Shown one piece after another: positions 48,201 through 58,373 of a stretch of DNA of 64,000 nucleotides; the stretch's first letter is position 1, and every line of letters begins with the position of its first letter. The DNA comes from Glutinoglossum americanum. Taxonomy: Eukaryota > Ascomycota > Geoglossomycetes > Geoglossales > Geoglossaceae. Both the position numbers and the translations under genes were made by a program. The notes under the pieces are model-generated. The model searched no databases. It was given only the letters and a program-made list of their open reading frames with translations, and was not told the origin of the DNA. The stretch spans positions 38,818-102,817 of the forward strand of contig JAGHQL010000093.1 in assembly GCA_020080175.1 (NCBI GenBank), given 5' to 3'.

Positions 48201-48314
48201 CTCATCGAGAAGGGAGCTGACGTCAAGGCGAAGGACGGTGATGGAAGGACGTCGCTCCACAGGGCTGCCGAGGCAGGGCACGAGGTGGTGGTGCGGCTGC
48301 TCAAGTCCGCTTGA
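42221..48314 (+). CDS. Patatin-NACHT-ankyrin NLR with microexon array
   Basis: Main exons: 42221-42281, 42364-42496, 42595-43475, 43787-43975, 44038-44062 (25 nt), 44111-45848 and 48051-48314. Patatin domain, residues about 15-300: ALDGGGVRGL, GGTSTGG with Ser62, WQAARATSAA, and Asp226 in VDGATGMNNP. NACHT ATPase from about 365: Walker A GKVGCGKS at 420-427, Walker B YIVIDALDECPG, sensor ILITSRPEGD, and a C-terminal winged-helix/arm region ending HFSVKEYL. Ankyrin repeats begin near residue 920 and resume in the last exon. The Walker A motif is complete only if the intron at 43976-44037 uses a GC donor (AAAG-GCAAGA); the GT donor six bases upstream would delete Gly-Lys. Between the ankyrin exons lies the 2.2-kb splice-site array listed next; without microexons the protein has about 1096 residues, with all 26 about 1122. 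The role inferred is ligand sensing by ankyrins, oligomerisation by NACHT, and membrane lipid hydrolysis by patatin. The 311-bp gap at 43476-43786 could hide a further exon. Confidence 0.85.
45849..48050 (+). repeat. Tandem intron array with 26 single-codon microexons
   Basis: A minisatellite of about 26 units, 13 of them 84 bp between successive donors, range 72-90 bp. Each unit contains a donor (GTAAGT in 24 junctions, GTGAGT and GTAAGC once each), a pyrimidine-rich stretch, a branch-like CTGAC/CTAAC/CTGAT, then CTATTGCAG or a variant (24 CAG, 2 TAG). After every acceptor come exactly three nucleotides and then the next donor; this holds at all 26 junctions (first at 45921-45923, last at 47996-47998). 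The trinucleotides vary: GTG 7, TTT 5, TTG 3, CGG 3, GAG 2, GCG 2, and GAT, GGG, TGG and CGT once each; none is a stop codon. The upstream exon ends in phase 0 (45848) and the downstream one begins in phase 0 (48051), so each triplet would be one codon. Several unit lengths are not multiples of three, which argues against the array being a coding repeat and for splice-signal spacing being what is preserved. Confidence 0.85.
48066..48314 (+). repeat. Near-identical 99-bp ankyrin repeats
   Basis: Two and a half direct copies with a 99-bp period (starts 48066, 48165 and 48264), each coding RAAEAGHEAVVRLLIEKGAD and then VKA plus a variable turn (EDGGGRTALH or KDGDGRTSLH). The copies differ at only a few bases, mostly in the turn. 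The last copy is truncated, ending VRLLKSA and stop. High identity between repeats is typical of recently expanded, rapidly diversifying fungal NLR sensor domains. Confidence 0.9.
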
Positions 48315-48780
48315 TGCAATCATTGAACCCACCTCTCTCCAAGCTTCAAACCCCTTTGCCGCCCCCATCCCGTCACGCCCCTTTGTGTTTGACTCCCCAT
48401 CTCGACGTGGTTTCGTCCACATCATGTTGCCTTTCCATGCGCCTGACTCCCATCTCGGCGCCTTTTCATCACCAACCTGCCAACCGCGCTCCCTACCAGC
48501 GCAATATAGCCACTTAGCAGGGAAAGATAAAGTGCAATAGCAAGCTATTTGTAATTCTTCTACCTATCACAGCCTATTTTGAGCCCCCTTATCCAATATC
48601 AGCCACTTACTCTAAAATACGGCTCACTCCATTTCTGGCACCCTCACGAAGCTAAAGCTAACTTTACTGCAAGAATCGAGGACTTGCAGACAGACAATGC
48701 AAAGTTGACTAAAGTTTAGGCACAATGGAACTTCCGGCATACTTTCCTTAAAAAGAGTACTGGCACCAAGATCTGAGCAG

Positions 48781-48900
48781 AGTGCTTCTTGGAAGGCCTT
48801 CGAGTGACTATTTTTCAGTACACACTTTGGCTCTACAGTATCATGGAGCCCGGGGGTGGACAGAGAAGTAGTCATTCAAAAGAGTTCCGGGAAGCACTGA
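48781..48900. repeat. Imperfect inverted repeat
   Basis: The left arm, about 48781-48809, read in reverse complement (GTCACTCGAAGGCCTTCC, then AAGAAGCACTC) matches the right arm, about 48872-48900 (GTCATTCAAAAGAGTTCC, then GGGAAGCACTG). The loop is about 62 bp. Both arms code SHSK.F.EAL-like peptide. It may be a folded relic of a duplicated segment. Confidence 0.45.
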
Positions 48901-49190
48901 CCCTCGAGTCTCCGTCTTGCCACTTACAACAGTCAGCAAAGATCTGGACCCTCTCTTTTCCTCTCCTCATCCACTTCATCCAGACAACAGAGACAACAGA
49001 GACAAGGAAGGCTCAAGAAGAGGCCTAGAACAGCAAACTTCGGCCGTAGCATTCGGCTTCCCGATGCTTAGTCTAGATCGGCGTTGAACCTTGAGTTTCC
49101 CCGGCTTCTAGCTCCGTCCGATCCGGGCTCAAGATGGGTTCGATCAGCTTAGTCGATCGGTGAATGCGACGGCTCAGCAAGGGGGAGGCT

Positions 49191-49375
49191 TTGTACAGTA
49201 CCAGCGGACGCTGGTAGGGTATGGGAAGGCGCTTGGCCCCAACCACACGTCGACACTAGCCACGGTCGGCAACCTGGGCCTCTATAAAAACCAGGGGAAG
49301 CTGGCGGAGGCGGGCGCCTGTACCAGCGGGCGCTTGTCGGGGAAAGAGAAGGCGCTTGGTCCTTGTTGAGAATAC
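49191..49375 (+). pseudogene. Decayed kinesin-light-chain-type TPR repeats
   Basis: Encodes YQRTLVGYGKALGPNHTSTL, TVGNLGLYKNQGKLAEA, then after a small deletion the DNA for YQRALSGKEKALG out of frame. These are hallmark phrases of the 42-residue TPR units of fungal NLR-like proteins (YQRAL.G.EKALGP.H..TL.TV.NLG.LY..QGKL.EAE). The two copies of GTACCAGCGG are 122 bp apart instead of 126, so bases were lost and the frame broke. No start, no NB domain and no further repeats are present. It is the remnant of an NLR sensor domain beside two live NLR genes. Confidence 0.75.
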
Positions 49376-49698
49376 TCAACTTTGTATTCTTAAATCTCAG
49401 AATTATTAACCCGAGACTACCCAAGATTGTATGCGACTACTCACTGTAGATAAGTTATCTGATAACTGCCCACGTCCCGAGGCTAAAGCGGAATTAACCC
49501 CAAAAACTTTTAAGCCCGTCTATTGGGTGTTTGCACGTGACTGGGAGATCGGGATATCGTTCCGTTTATGGAGGCAGCCTAGTGGCCGAGTGAGAGAGCT
49601 GGCAAGGCAGACTGGGGAGGCAGTGGGTGCTGCACGGAACGGCATCATGAGACAGCCCTCCTCTTTTTATATTATGATTTATTCGCATCTTGAAGGAC

Positions 49699-52585
49699 AT
49701 GGATCCATTAACATCGCTATCGGTCGCAGGCGCCATCGTGCAGTTCGTAGACTTCGGTTGTCGATTGCTTGCGGAAGGGCGAGAGCTATATCGGTCGACG
49801 ACGGGGGTCCTGACGGCCAATGAAGAACTCGAACTAGCTACAACAGACCTTCGTGCACTCGTCAACAAGCTTCGTCACTCCTTCACTGGACCGTCATCTG
49901 AGGTGTCCCAATGTTTTACGAAGGAAGACCAAGAGCATCGACGGTACTTCGATACCATTTGCGACGAGGCTGTAAAAGTCGCGGAGGAGCTCATTAGAAG
50001 ATTAGATAAACTGAAGCTGAGAGGGTCTGGAAGTCGGGAATGGAAGAGCTTCCGGCTGCTGATTAAAGGAGCTTGGTCTAGAAATGAGGTGGCCAGCCTG
50101 ACAAGGCGACTGTTAGACCTGAGGAAGGCACTAGAAACCCGAGTATTGTTCGCTATTAGGTGACTAATCTCTGTATTATAACTAATTTTCCCAATCGTGC
50201 CTAACCAGCTTTAGGGAGAATCTTGATGCTGCCTCTATCCGTTTGTCTGCACGCTTCGATGCACTTGATGAACAGACACAACGCATCATTTCGACCTTGC
50301 TTAACAACAATACAGTATTGTCTCAAGAGATCACAGTCACACTCTCTCAGATTGTTAATCGTCTTGAAGCTATCAACGAGGAACAGCACAGGCGGGCTCG
50401 TGATGTGATTCTTGAGAGATGGCAGCGCAGAGCCGAACCTGGCAATATTTATGATATTACTGCGAGCGTAGAATTACTCAGTGTTTCGTCGGAGGAAGAG
50501 GATAAATTGCGAAATGCCATCCAAACAGCTATTCTCGAGAGTTTGAAATTTCCTACAATGACAAATCGGTACGAGGACGTGGTTGATGCCTACCCTGAAA
50601 CCTTTGAATGGGCTTTTCACGATTCGAACGAAGACCGGTATCGAAAGGATTTTCACGAATTGAGCGAATATCAGTCCCCAAAAGGTTACCGTGACCTGGA
50701 CGAAGAAGATTCCTCATGCAACTCTCATGATTCGAAATGGTTCCCATGGAGCAGCTTGCCGAACTGGCTTAAAAAGGGAAAAGGCGTGTACTGGATCCAT
50801 GGAAAGGCCGGTTCGGGAAAGTCGACGTTGATGAAGCATATATTTGATGATCAGCGAACACACAAATATCTTTCGTTTTGGGCCCGGAACGCGTTTCCAC
50901 AAGAGGCACCTCTATGTCTCGCAACGTTCTTCTTCTGGAATAGTGGGACAAAAGAACAAAAGTCCCAAATGGGGCTGCTCCGCGCTCTTCTCTTCCAGGT
51001 CCTGGAACAGTACCCCGACCTCATCCCAGTCACGTTCCCGGCGATTTGGGCCCGCCGATATTCAAGGGCTGTCAAGTCCATACCATCGGTATCGACGGAA
51101 TCATGGTCTCTGCGGGGATTATCAGCAGCGTTGAAGACCCTTCTTCAACAGACAAGCCTGCCACTTAATATCTGTTTTCTGATAGATGGACTCGATGAAT
51201 TCGGAGGCGATCATGAGGATATCGCAGACCTATTCAAAGATGCGGCGAATTCGCCCTGCGTAAAGGCTTGTTTATCTAGTAGGCCATGGGTCGTGTTTGA
51301 GGACAGCTTCCGCGATTGTCCGAGTATGCGACTTCAGGATCTCACCCGCAGAGACATCGTGCATTATGTCACAGACAGATTCCATCGAAACAGTGCATTC
51401 CAAAGACTCGAAGCAAAAGACCCCGGGCCAGCTCTCGCACTTATACACGAGATTGTTGGCAAGGCAGATGGCGTATTCTTATGGGTCCGAATCGTGGTAA
51501 AGTCTCTTTTGGACGGGATTAGAAATCTGGATGCCATCCCGGATTTATGGATGCGGTTGCGTCTTCTCCCGCGAGAATTAGAGCCACTCTATCAACATCT
51601 CTTGGCTTGTATCGAGCCTGTTTATCTACTTTGGGCGTCGAAGGCCTTTCAAATTCTTCGCACTTCCCGAGAGCTCAATACTGAACCTTTCGGGGATCCT
51701 CTGCCACTGGACGCGGGATCGGCCCTCGGCGTCAGGCCCCTGTCAATCCTAGCCCTCTATCTTGCTATGAATCCAGGGATTGATGTTATGAATAGCCCCG
51801 AGCTTGCAACCCAAGTAGGCATCAATGCGAGATGTCAAGAAACCCAAATCCAATTAACAGCCCGCTGTGCCGGTTTGCTAGAAGTCCCACTGCTGAAAGG
51901 CCAAAAGAAGATTCGGCAGGATTCTCTAGTGCAGTATTTGCACAGGACTGTTCGAGATTTTCTTGAAACCGATGCTCAGTGGTCTGACTGGTTAGCTCAT
52001 ACAGCTACGACCGACTTTGATCCCTGCCTGTCTATGATGCACTCCTCGATCCAACATCTCAGGATTGTTTTTCGCGAATACTCCGGCAAATCCCACCTCG
52101 GCCGCGACATGAGGATAATAAACTCCCTTGCAGCAGACACCATGGCCTATGCGTTTTGCGCTGACTCGAGAGGCACTAATCACCAAGCCGAGTTTGCAAT
52201 GCTTGATGATTTGGAGGAGCTCATGACTTTCTATGCTAGTCCCTTACACGCCGGTGTCATTCGCCACTGGAGTCAGAGACTTATTGCTGTAGTAGAGAGT
52301 GAGCAGCCCCAAATGGAGTTTCTAGGCCTCGCAACAATCTATTGTTTGGCTGCATATGTTGAGGAGAAGCTGAAGCAACGCTCATCGTCTGAAGCAAAAG
52401 ACGCGGCGATTGATCTAATGCATCATCTTTACTCGCGTCCTTATAAACACATGCTTACATGCAGTGTGCCCTCACAAACGGCGGCAATAGAATCTTTGTT
52501 GAGTTCAATTTGTGCAGAAGATCTCATGGAGATCGAAGGGAAGCTGGAGTCGCGTATGATCACATATCCGATTGATGTCGATTAA
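49699..52585 (+). CDS. NACHT-domain STAND protein
   Basis: Exons 49699-50159 and 50215-52585 (55-bp intron, GTGACT donor, TTTAG acceptor, phase 2) give 943 residues. The N-terminus (MDPLTSLSVAGAIVQFVDFG, then RLLAEGRELY) is the helical domain common on fungal NACHT proteins. The NACHT module has Walker A GKAGSGKST at residues 350-358, preceded by GVYWIH, Walker B NICFLIDGLDEFGG and a sensor ACLSSRPW. A helical region follows, with KADGVFLWVRIVVKSLLDG and a DUF7791-like segment after it (SILALYLAMNPG, VQYLHRTVRDFLE). No C-terminal ankyrin, WD or TPR repeats are present, so this is a short NLR-like protein, possibly sensing through its C-terminal helical part or acting as a partner. ATP-driven oligomerisation is the expected mode; the effector output of the N-terminal domain is unknown. 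It lies 1.4 kb downstream of the patatin NLR. Confidence 0.9.
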
Positions 52586-53422
52586 TCCTGTGGGATGATG
52601 ATATTTTTTTCCTGGCTTGACGATTACTTTCCAATAATGATATGCAAAAGTGAGTTATTTCGATTAGTTTAGACGAATGAGTAGGATTGTGGGATGGGGT
52701 GCTACGCATCCTGATTTTAGACCATAGAGCTAGAACCTTTTCCTAGCAGACATCGCAAACCACCCCCACAGTCGCTCTACGCTGAGTCATCCTTATATAT
52801 ATGAGTAAGCTGAGCCTCTACCAACCCAAAAAAAAAAAAACAAACGCCACATGGAACAGTCACACAGAATACCCTGTTCATCGCATGGTGACAGGCATGA
52901 GATGTGGACCCCTCTGTCCGGGTCCCTTGCATCTCAAACTGCCTATGGTTGGAGAGTGCAGAATGCACGGCGATGTATGTATATTGTTTACAACAAGCGA
53001 CAAGAATCACTTCAAAAAATAAACTCTCAGCACGGAATTCTCACGGGGAAGAAATAATTCCTCTTTCGGTCTCTCCTGCTCAATTTCGACACGGTGATGC
53101 GAGTCTCCCGTCTCCGCGAGATGTCCTGATAGCAATATTCGTTATTTTCACCCTCTCCTCCTCCTAAACTAACTATAGCTACGCCTCGTCCTACTGCTAC
53201 AACTGCCCCTTGAACTGGATTCGAGCAGCAAAATCAAAATCAAAAAAGACAGACGGCTTCTACCTTGCCACTTCCATGATATCACGAATCCCTCCCCCCT
53301 ATTTTCCTAGAACATCCCCTCTAGCAAGCCTGAACCTATAAATACTTCGAGCATCAACTAAGAACCATCCTTCCATCCCCTCTCTCTTCCCCACTGCTAC
53401 GATTCTCTGTTCGCCAGGCCAG
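52586..53422. other. Spacer between convergent genes
   Basis: No gene recognised; open frames of 60-110 codons overlap on both strands and lack domains. Confidence 0.45.
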
Positions 53423-54039
53423 CTATTCCTCCACGGCGACCTCCACCACCTCCACAGTGCTCTCCTTCCTCCTTCCCAGGAACACGGCAGCGTTCTTCCA
53501 TACGCTACTTCTCCTCCTCCCTCCCCCTTCTGATTCTCCGACGCTGCCGCTAAACGCAGAGAGGATGCTACTCCGTCTCCGCTCTCTGCCTTCTTCATTG
53601 GCACCACTAGTGCTGAAGGCATTGCTAAGGCTAAGCCGCCTTGACTCCGGGTACATGGAGTCGGATGGGCGACCTAGTTGATTCGGTCTCATTAGCTGAG
53701 GTATGCTCCCTTCAATGTCGACCTTCCCGCGTTGTTGGGCGATATTATGGTTGAGGAGGAGTTGAAAGGTCTTTAGTCCGGAGTGCAGAAGGAGAACTTA
53801 CGTAAATTCCCTGCGCCGCCCCTGCCGAAGCTATGATACCTCTCCCCCCCAATACTCTCACCGTTGCTATTGCTATTATTGCTGTTCATGTTGTTTTGGT
53901 TGCCAATGCCCACAACGATGGTAGTAGCGCTACTGATAGTGCTCGTTCCGTACGGCTGCTGCTGGATATATGTAGTATACGCCAAGGGAGGGCAATTAAT
54001 CGTCTCGGCGGACGCGTTTTGGAAAGGCTGGAATTGCAT
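53423..54039 (-). CDS. Small GRGGAGN-motif protein (DUF3602-like)
   Basis: Two exons, 54039-53802 and 53709-53423 (92-bp intron, GTAAGT donor; the TTGAAG acceptor is the one that keeps phase 1), give 174 residues. The first exon ends in RYHSFGRGGAGNLR, the short glycine motif that defines fungal DUF3602 proteins. The second exon is Ser/Arg-rich with repeated phospho-site-like patterns (RRLSLSN, RRRSSILSAFS, RRRSSVW) and ends in VEVVEVAVEE. It is probably a small cytosolic protein regulated by basophilic kinases. The exact acceptor is uncertain because a nearby CTCAG is out of frame. Confidence 0.55.
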
Positions 54040-54982
54040 CTGCTCAGCTTCTCTCGGCGGTGCTTATAACTCGTCGAGCAGACCCACCACAGCCCACCGC
54101 AAGTGCGGAGAAGCAGCATTTTGCTCGCCCATGACGCGCCTCCATCACACCACCCCACAATCCACCATGAAGACGGTGAAGCGCGAGATATCAGCATCTC
54201 CCATGGGCCAAGATAAGGCCAAGCCTTTGCATTGGCTCGCCCGAGCTCCCCGGACTCACCCCCGCGATTAAACGTCGCATGCACGGGTGAGAGATCGGGC
54301 AAAGCTTGTCCTGCCTTTGCAGGTGACGGCGAACTTGGCAGGGCTGTGGCATTGCTTAGATATGTCGAGATAGCGAATCGCCTCCTCATAGGCGGCTGGG
54401 ATATTTGTGGCTTCTGAGGGATTTCCCATCTCCCCAAACCGTCGAAAGACCGGGCCAATGAATTCCGGGTTTTCTCTCCTGCTCGTGATGCAAAGTACAC
54501 CGTGCCTACAATTTACAACAACTTCCTCATCTCAACTAATTGCCCCAGAACGGCCGAGATTGCAACCCGCCTAATCTCATGCAGCTTTACGTAGCGGTTG
54601 GGAATTGGCCTCTATCAGCCTAGATAGTGGCAAGATGCGCCTCGAGAAAACAGATATGGAAATCCCCAGTCGTGAAATCGCGCAACATCGAGAATGGTCA
54701 TCCCGACAAACAACCGCCACTTCACCAAGTAGTTATCAGGCAAGATAAACTATGTAGCTTTCCAAGTGCCGAGGGATTGGGGTATTTCCCGATTCGGAGT
54801 AAAGGCTTAGGAGTTTAACATTGGTGAAAGAAATGCAAGCCATAGCCCCTCCGAGTAGGTCTGCAACAACGGTTCTTTGTTTAACGACCACTCGTTCTGT
54901 AGGCAAAGAAAGGATCTCTACGTCTCAAGCGCAGGGAAATTGTAAACCATGCATTCAACTTCCAATCTTCCATTAGACTGTC
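54040..54982. other. Divergent spacer
   Basis: Lies between the DUF3602-like gene and the decayed kinase gene. A 204-codon minus-strand frame (54500-53886) overlaps the DUF3602-like exon in another frame and has no domain; I treat it as chance. Confidence 0.4.
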
Positions 54983-56171
54983 ATGAGCCTAAGCAAGTAC
55001 GAACACCTCGAGGAGGTTCTTCTCCTTGAGAAAGAGGAGAGCTGCGCCATTGTTCCCGCCGATGATATATTCGCCAAACCGACAACGACGACATGGATAA
55101 CTAGAAGACGGCAAGACGGCAAGGTAGGCAACCCAACTCTGCATTTCCCAAAGGTATTAGGGTTACACCTTCAACTAACGGGTAACAAACGATAGTTGTT
55201 CCTGGCGGTCGAGTTGGAAGATAGCATCGGCCTCATAGACAGAGTCGGGGAGGGCCTGAAGAGGCTTTTAAACCACCCTAATCTCGTTTGCTTGGTCGAC
55301 ATCGCCAGAGATAGTAAAGTCCCAGGGGGAGGCAAGGACTTTCTAGTGTGGGATAAGTGCGACACAAACTTAAACAAGCTTTTCTTACAGATGGAAGAAC
55401 AGAGGAGGAAAGAGAGGCTGTAATGAATGACCCCAAATCGCTCGCTCGGCTCATAGCTCATTTCCGCGGTTGTTGCAGGATAATCCCGGAAGGCCTTTGC
55501 TGGCATGTCCTAAATGGAATTAACCAAGCCCTTCTATTCCTCCACACTGGACTCAAGCACATAAGTCTGTGGAATCGGCTCATGGCAATTGACGACGATT
55601 GGCAAGGAGTACTGTGCGCAGACGTTAGTCCAGCTACGAGTAAGTCACGACCCGTCGGGCCCCCACGGGATGCTTCCCCTGATAAGCGGATCAGTACATT
55701 TCAGGTCACCCGAGGGAACGGCCACTTACGGAGAGGTGAAGTTGGGCTGTTTCAAAGACGTCATAGTCACCAGCGGTGCATCTGTAGAAGTGCCACGTCC
55801 ACCATTAAGGCACGGAGGGAAATATACGGCTCCGGTATCAATCCCTTCACCGACAGTAAGTTGGAACGGCAACGGCTAACAGACCACAGGAAATCCGCAA
55901 AAATGCCCATCCGTGGTCTCCAGCAGCTGAGATCTGGTCGCTAGGTGCAGTGCTCTACCACATGATGGTTGGACATCCACCTGAAGGGAGGAATATGTCG
56001 AAAATAATCCCTCAGGACGATGAATGGGTCCTCTATTATGTTGAAGCTTTACCCAACAGATACAGCAGCGAGCTGAGGACGATAGTGTATGACATGTTGC
56101 AGGTCGCGAGGGAACAGAGACCAACCGCTCAACAACTTGCAGCTCGCATTAGCGCTGGGATTAGTTCCTAG
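54983..56171 (+). pseudogene. Decayed kinase-like gene with a frameshift
   Basis: Exons fit 54983-55153, 55196-55639, 55695-55855 and 55890-56171 with good splice sites. The product resembles a fungal kinase-like family: LKRLLNHPNLVCLVDIARD, then SLARLIAHFRG, IIPEGLCWHVLNGINQALLF, DDDWQGVLCADVSPAT, TYGEVKLGCFKD and AEIWSLGAVLYHMMVG. In exon 2 the frame changes near 55380: the left part (CDTNLNKLFLQ) runs to a stop at 55421-55423, while the right part (TEEEREAVMNDPKS) is in another frame with no intron between them. One base has therefore been gained or lost. Even if intact, it would lack HRD (CAD) and DFG (GCF). It may be an inactivated gene, or a sequence error in a live pseudokinase. Confidence 0.65.
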
Positions 56172-56856
56172 AGAGAAAAGACCGACGAAGAATACATCTT
56201 GAAGTAAGAACGGCGAATGAGGCAGTGGTTTCAGTGTGTGTGTGTGTGTTTTTTTGCAAGATTGAACATGACGTGGTACAACGTAAAATGAACATTTTCA
56301 AGTAGGGATATCGTAAGAGGCCGCGTAGTTCCATCCGCAATATGTGCAAGGCTTCATCTGTGCAACCGTCTCCGCCACTCGCCGCAGGCCCTCTCATGAT
56401 AAGAGAGCATTTAGCCCATCACTTCGAGGCTAACTCCTATTTACGCTGTAGAGCCCGATATCAACTCCACACAATCATGCCGTGATGCTTGACGGAGCAC
56501 AGCCCCCCTCCCCCCCCGCCCAAGGCAGAGCCGTGTTATGGGGGCGGCAGCCCATCCGCGATCCCGACGCGTGGCTCCAGCGCTGGCGTTTCATGACCCG
56601 AAGAACTGCGACTGCCATTGAAATCTCCGCAGTCCCATTCGGCGTCGAGTTGAGTTGGCGATTACGAAGCTTCTCCCATTTGCGGGAACCGCCCGAGTAA
56701 CGTGCCGAATATCTATTTATAGTAAGAGGCTGAGTTGGGAGCTTAATCGATATGGTCTTTGTTTAGTCGACTATATGAACCACCACTTGCTCTTTCCTCC
56801 TGTCCCAGACTCGCACTAGTGAGATCAACTACTATGATATTGCACCATATAGAGAC
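56172..56856. other. Spacer, short GT run
   Basis: Contains a short (GT)n-T run near 56236-56256. No gene is supported; an isolated 72-codon frame at 56482-56700 has no family signal. Confidence 0.45.
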
Positions 56857-58373
56857 ATGCTCGACGCAAACCTTCCAAGTATGTGATCACCATCATTTTG
56901 AAAATACGCTCAATACTAATCTCTTATCCTACAGCGTTCTTTCTCAAACCTGCCTCCGACAATATCAAACACCACCAAACTATCTATTTATCACACCACG
57001 ATTCGGCGCTCGAGCCGGCATACTCCTTGCACCACGCAGACCCATCGCTAGATGCGTCTAGAAACGTCTACTCCGTTGCCCTTTTCGATTCCTATAATCC
57101 AGACGTCCTCTTCGCCGAGATACTTCTGAGGCCAGAATGGACACAGCCAACTCTTTCCGCCGACGAGATACGTCGGAATGGGGGGATACCCCCACGGCCG
57201 CACCCTATCCTGCCGACTGAGTTTACAATACAGCTTTACAACCCTGACCAACAGGTTCATGTGAAGCAAATCCAGGGTTCTTGGAATGCGTCAGCCTATT
57301 GGGAGTTTGAAATGCCCCAGCAGACGTTCCGGACACCATCAACCTCTAGCCTAGACAAGGGTCGAAACGATCCCACTCTGGCTGCGACTACGCCAAAGAT
57401 AGTTTTCAGATGGAGGAGAGAAGGGAAATTATCTAAAAGAGATTTGGTATGCGTGATGTGTGGGAAGAATACGAACTTGGACGGGAATAAGAAGAAAGGT
57501 GGCAAAGACCCGGATGTCACCATCGCCTTGTTTCAAGGTTTAAAGGAGATCACCATATATGAGCCAAACTTGTATAGGGTCGACATGGAAGATCCAAAGG
57601 GCTTGGAGGTTGTGCTGTTATTAGGAGCAGCAGCGATACGCGATATCTATTTCCCCAATAACGTGTGGGACGTCTTCAACATTCAAACACCGAATGCCTC
57701 AGGCATCCCTGGACGAAAGGGCTCGTCTCCGCCTGCAGTTCCGGCCGCGGTGGGTGCTACATCATTTCAACCACAATACCCTCTTGCTGCAAACCATAAC
57801 CGACAGCCTTCACGGTCCACCAGCGATCCCCAACGTCGACACCAAAGCCAGCCTCCACCAGCCGATCCCCTAACTCAATGGCAGATCGATGCCGAAGCTG
57901 CCCGTCTCAAGAAACAGCAGGAGGCGGAGCGACAGGAGCGGGAACGAGCCGAACAAGCCGAGCTCAAACGCATAAGAAAGATGCTTGACGCGGAAGAGAA
58001 AGAGCAAAGACGCAAGGATGCCGAAATCGCCAAAGAGACGGAGCGACTTCGCAAGATATACGGAAAGGAACAACAGACTATGGGACAGAGACCACCGATA
58101 TCCCCCCTCCGGATCCCAGCGCAGAGGCCCCACTCGGGCTTCGCTTCACACAACCAACCGATAAGACCGCCGCGACAGGGAGGTCCGTATCTACAGCCCC
58201 CGCCCCACTCTGCAAGCGGGTTCTTCGGGAGTGGCGGACTACTAAAGCCCGATAACGGCCAAAGGCTAAATAGCGGGAGGGACCATAGAAAGAGCTTCTT
58301 GGGTTTAAGGGACCGTAGCCATAGCGATTCGACCACGAACAAACTAAGCAAGAAGAAGAGTAGCATGTTTTGA
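56857..58373 (+). CDS. Conserved fungal protein, C-terminal coiled coil
   Basis: A 22-nt first exon 56857-56878 (MLDANLP and one base) joins 56935-58373 across a 56-bp intron with GTATGT donor, TACTAAT branch and TACAG acceptor; total 486 residues. I chose this start because it alone uses the strong donor in phase. The first 270 residues look like one folded domain conserved among Pezizomycotina (AEILLRPEWTQPTLSADEIR, TEFTIQLYNPDQQVHV, YWEFEMPQQTFR, FRWRREGKLSKRDLVCVMCG, ITIYEPNLYRVD, GLEVVLLLGAAAIRDIYF). I know no biochemical role for it. After a Pro/Ser-rich linker, residues about 340-400 are a charged helix (EAARLKKQQEAERQERERAE and onward), probably a coiled coil, then a basic low-complexity tail ending KLSKKKSSMF. 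Confidence 0.85.

Larger units (their letters stand above)
48315..49698. other. Spacer between two NLR genes, with relics
   Basis: No intact gene. It contains an imperfect inverted repeat (48781-48900) and a decayed TPR fragment (49191-49375), both listed separately. Confidence 0.5.

Noticed and set aside
48060-48540. 158-codon plus-strand frame and 121-codon minus-strand frame over the ankyrin exon
   Set aside because: Both are shadows; the ankyrin frame is identified by its 33-residue repeat pattern.
53886-54500. 204-codon minus-strand frame overlapping the DUF3602-like gene
   Set aside because: No domain, Trp/Cys-rich unnatural composition, and it conflicts with the GRGGAGN-containing frame.
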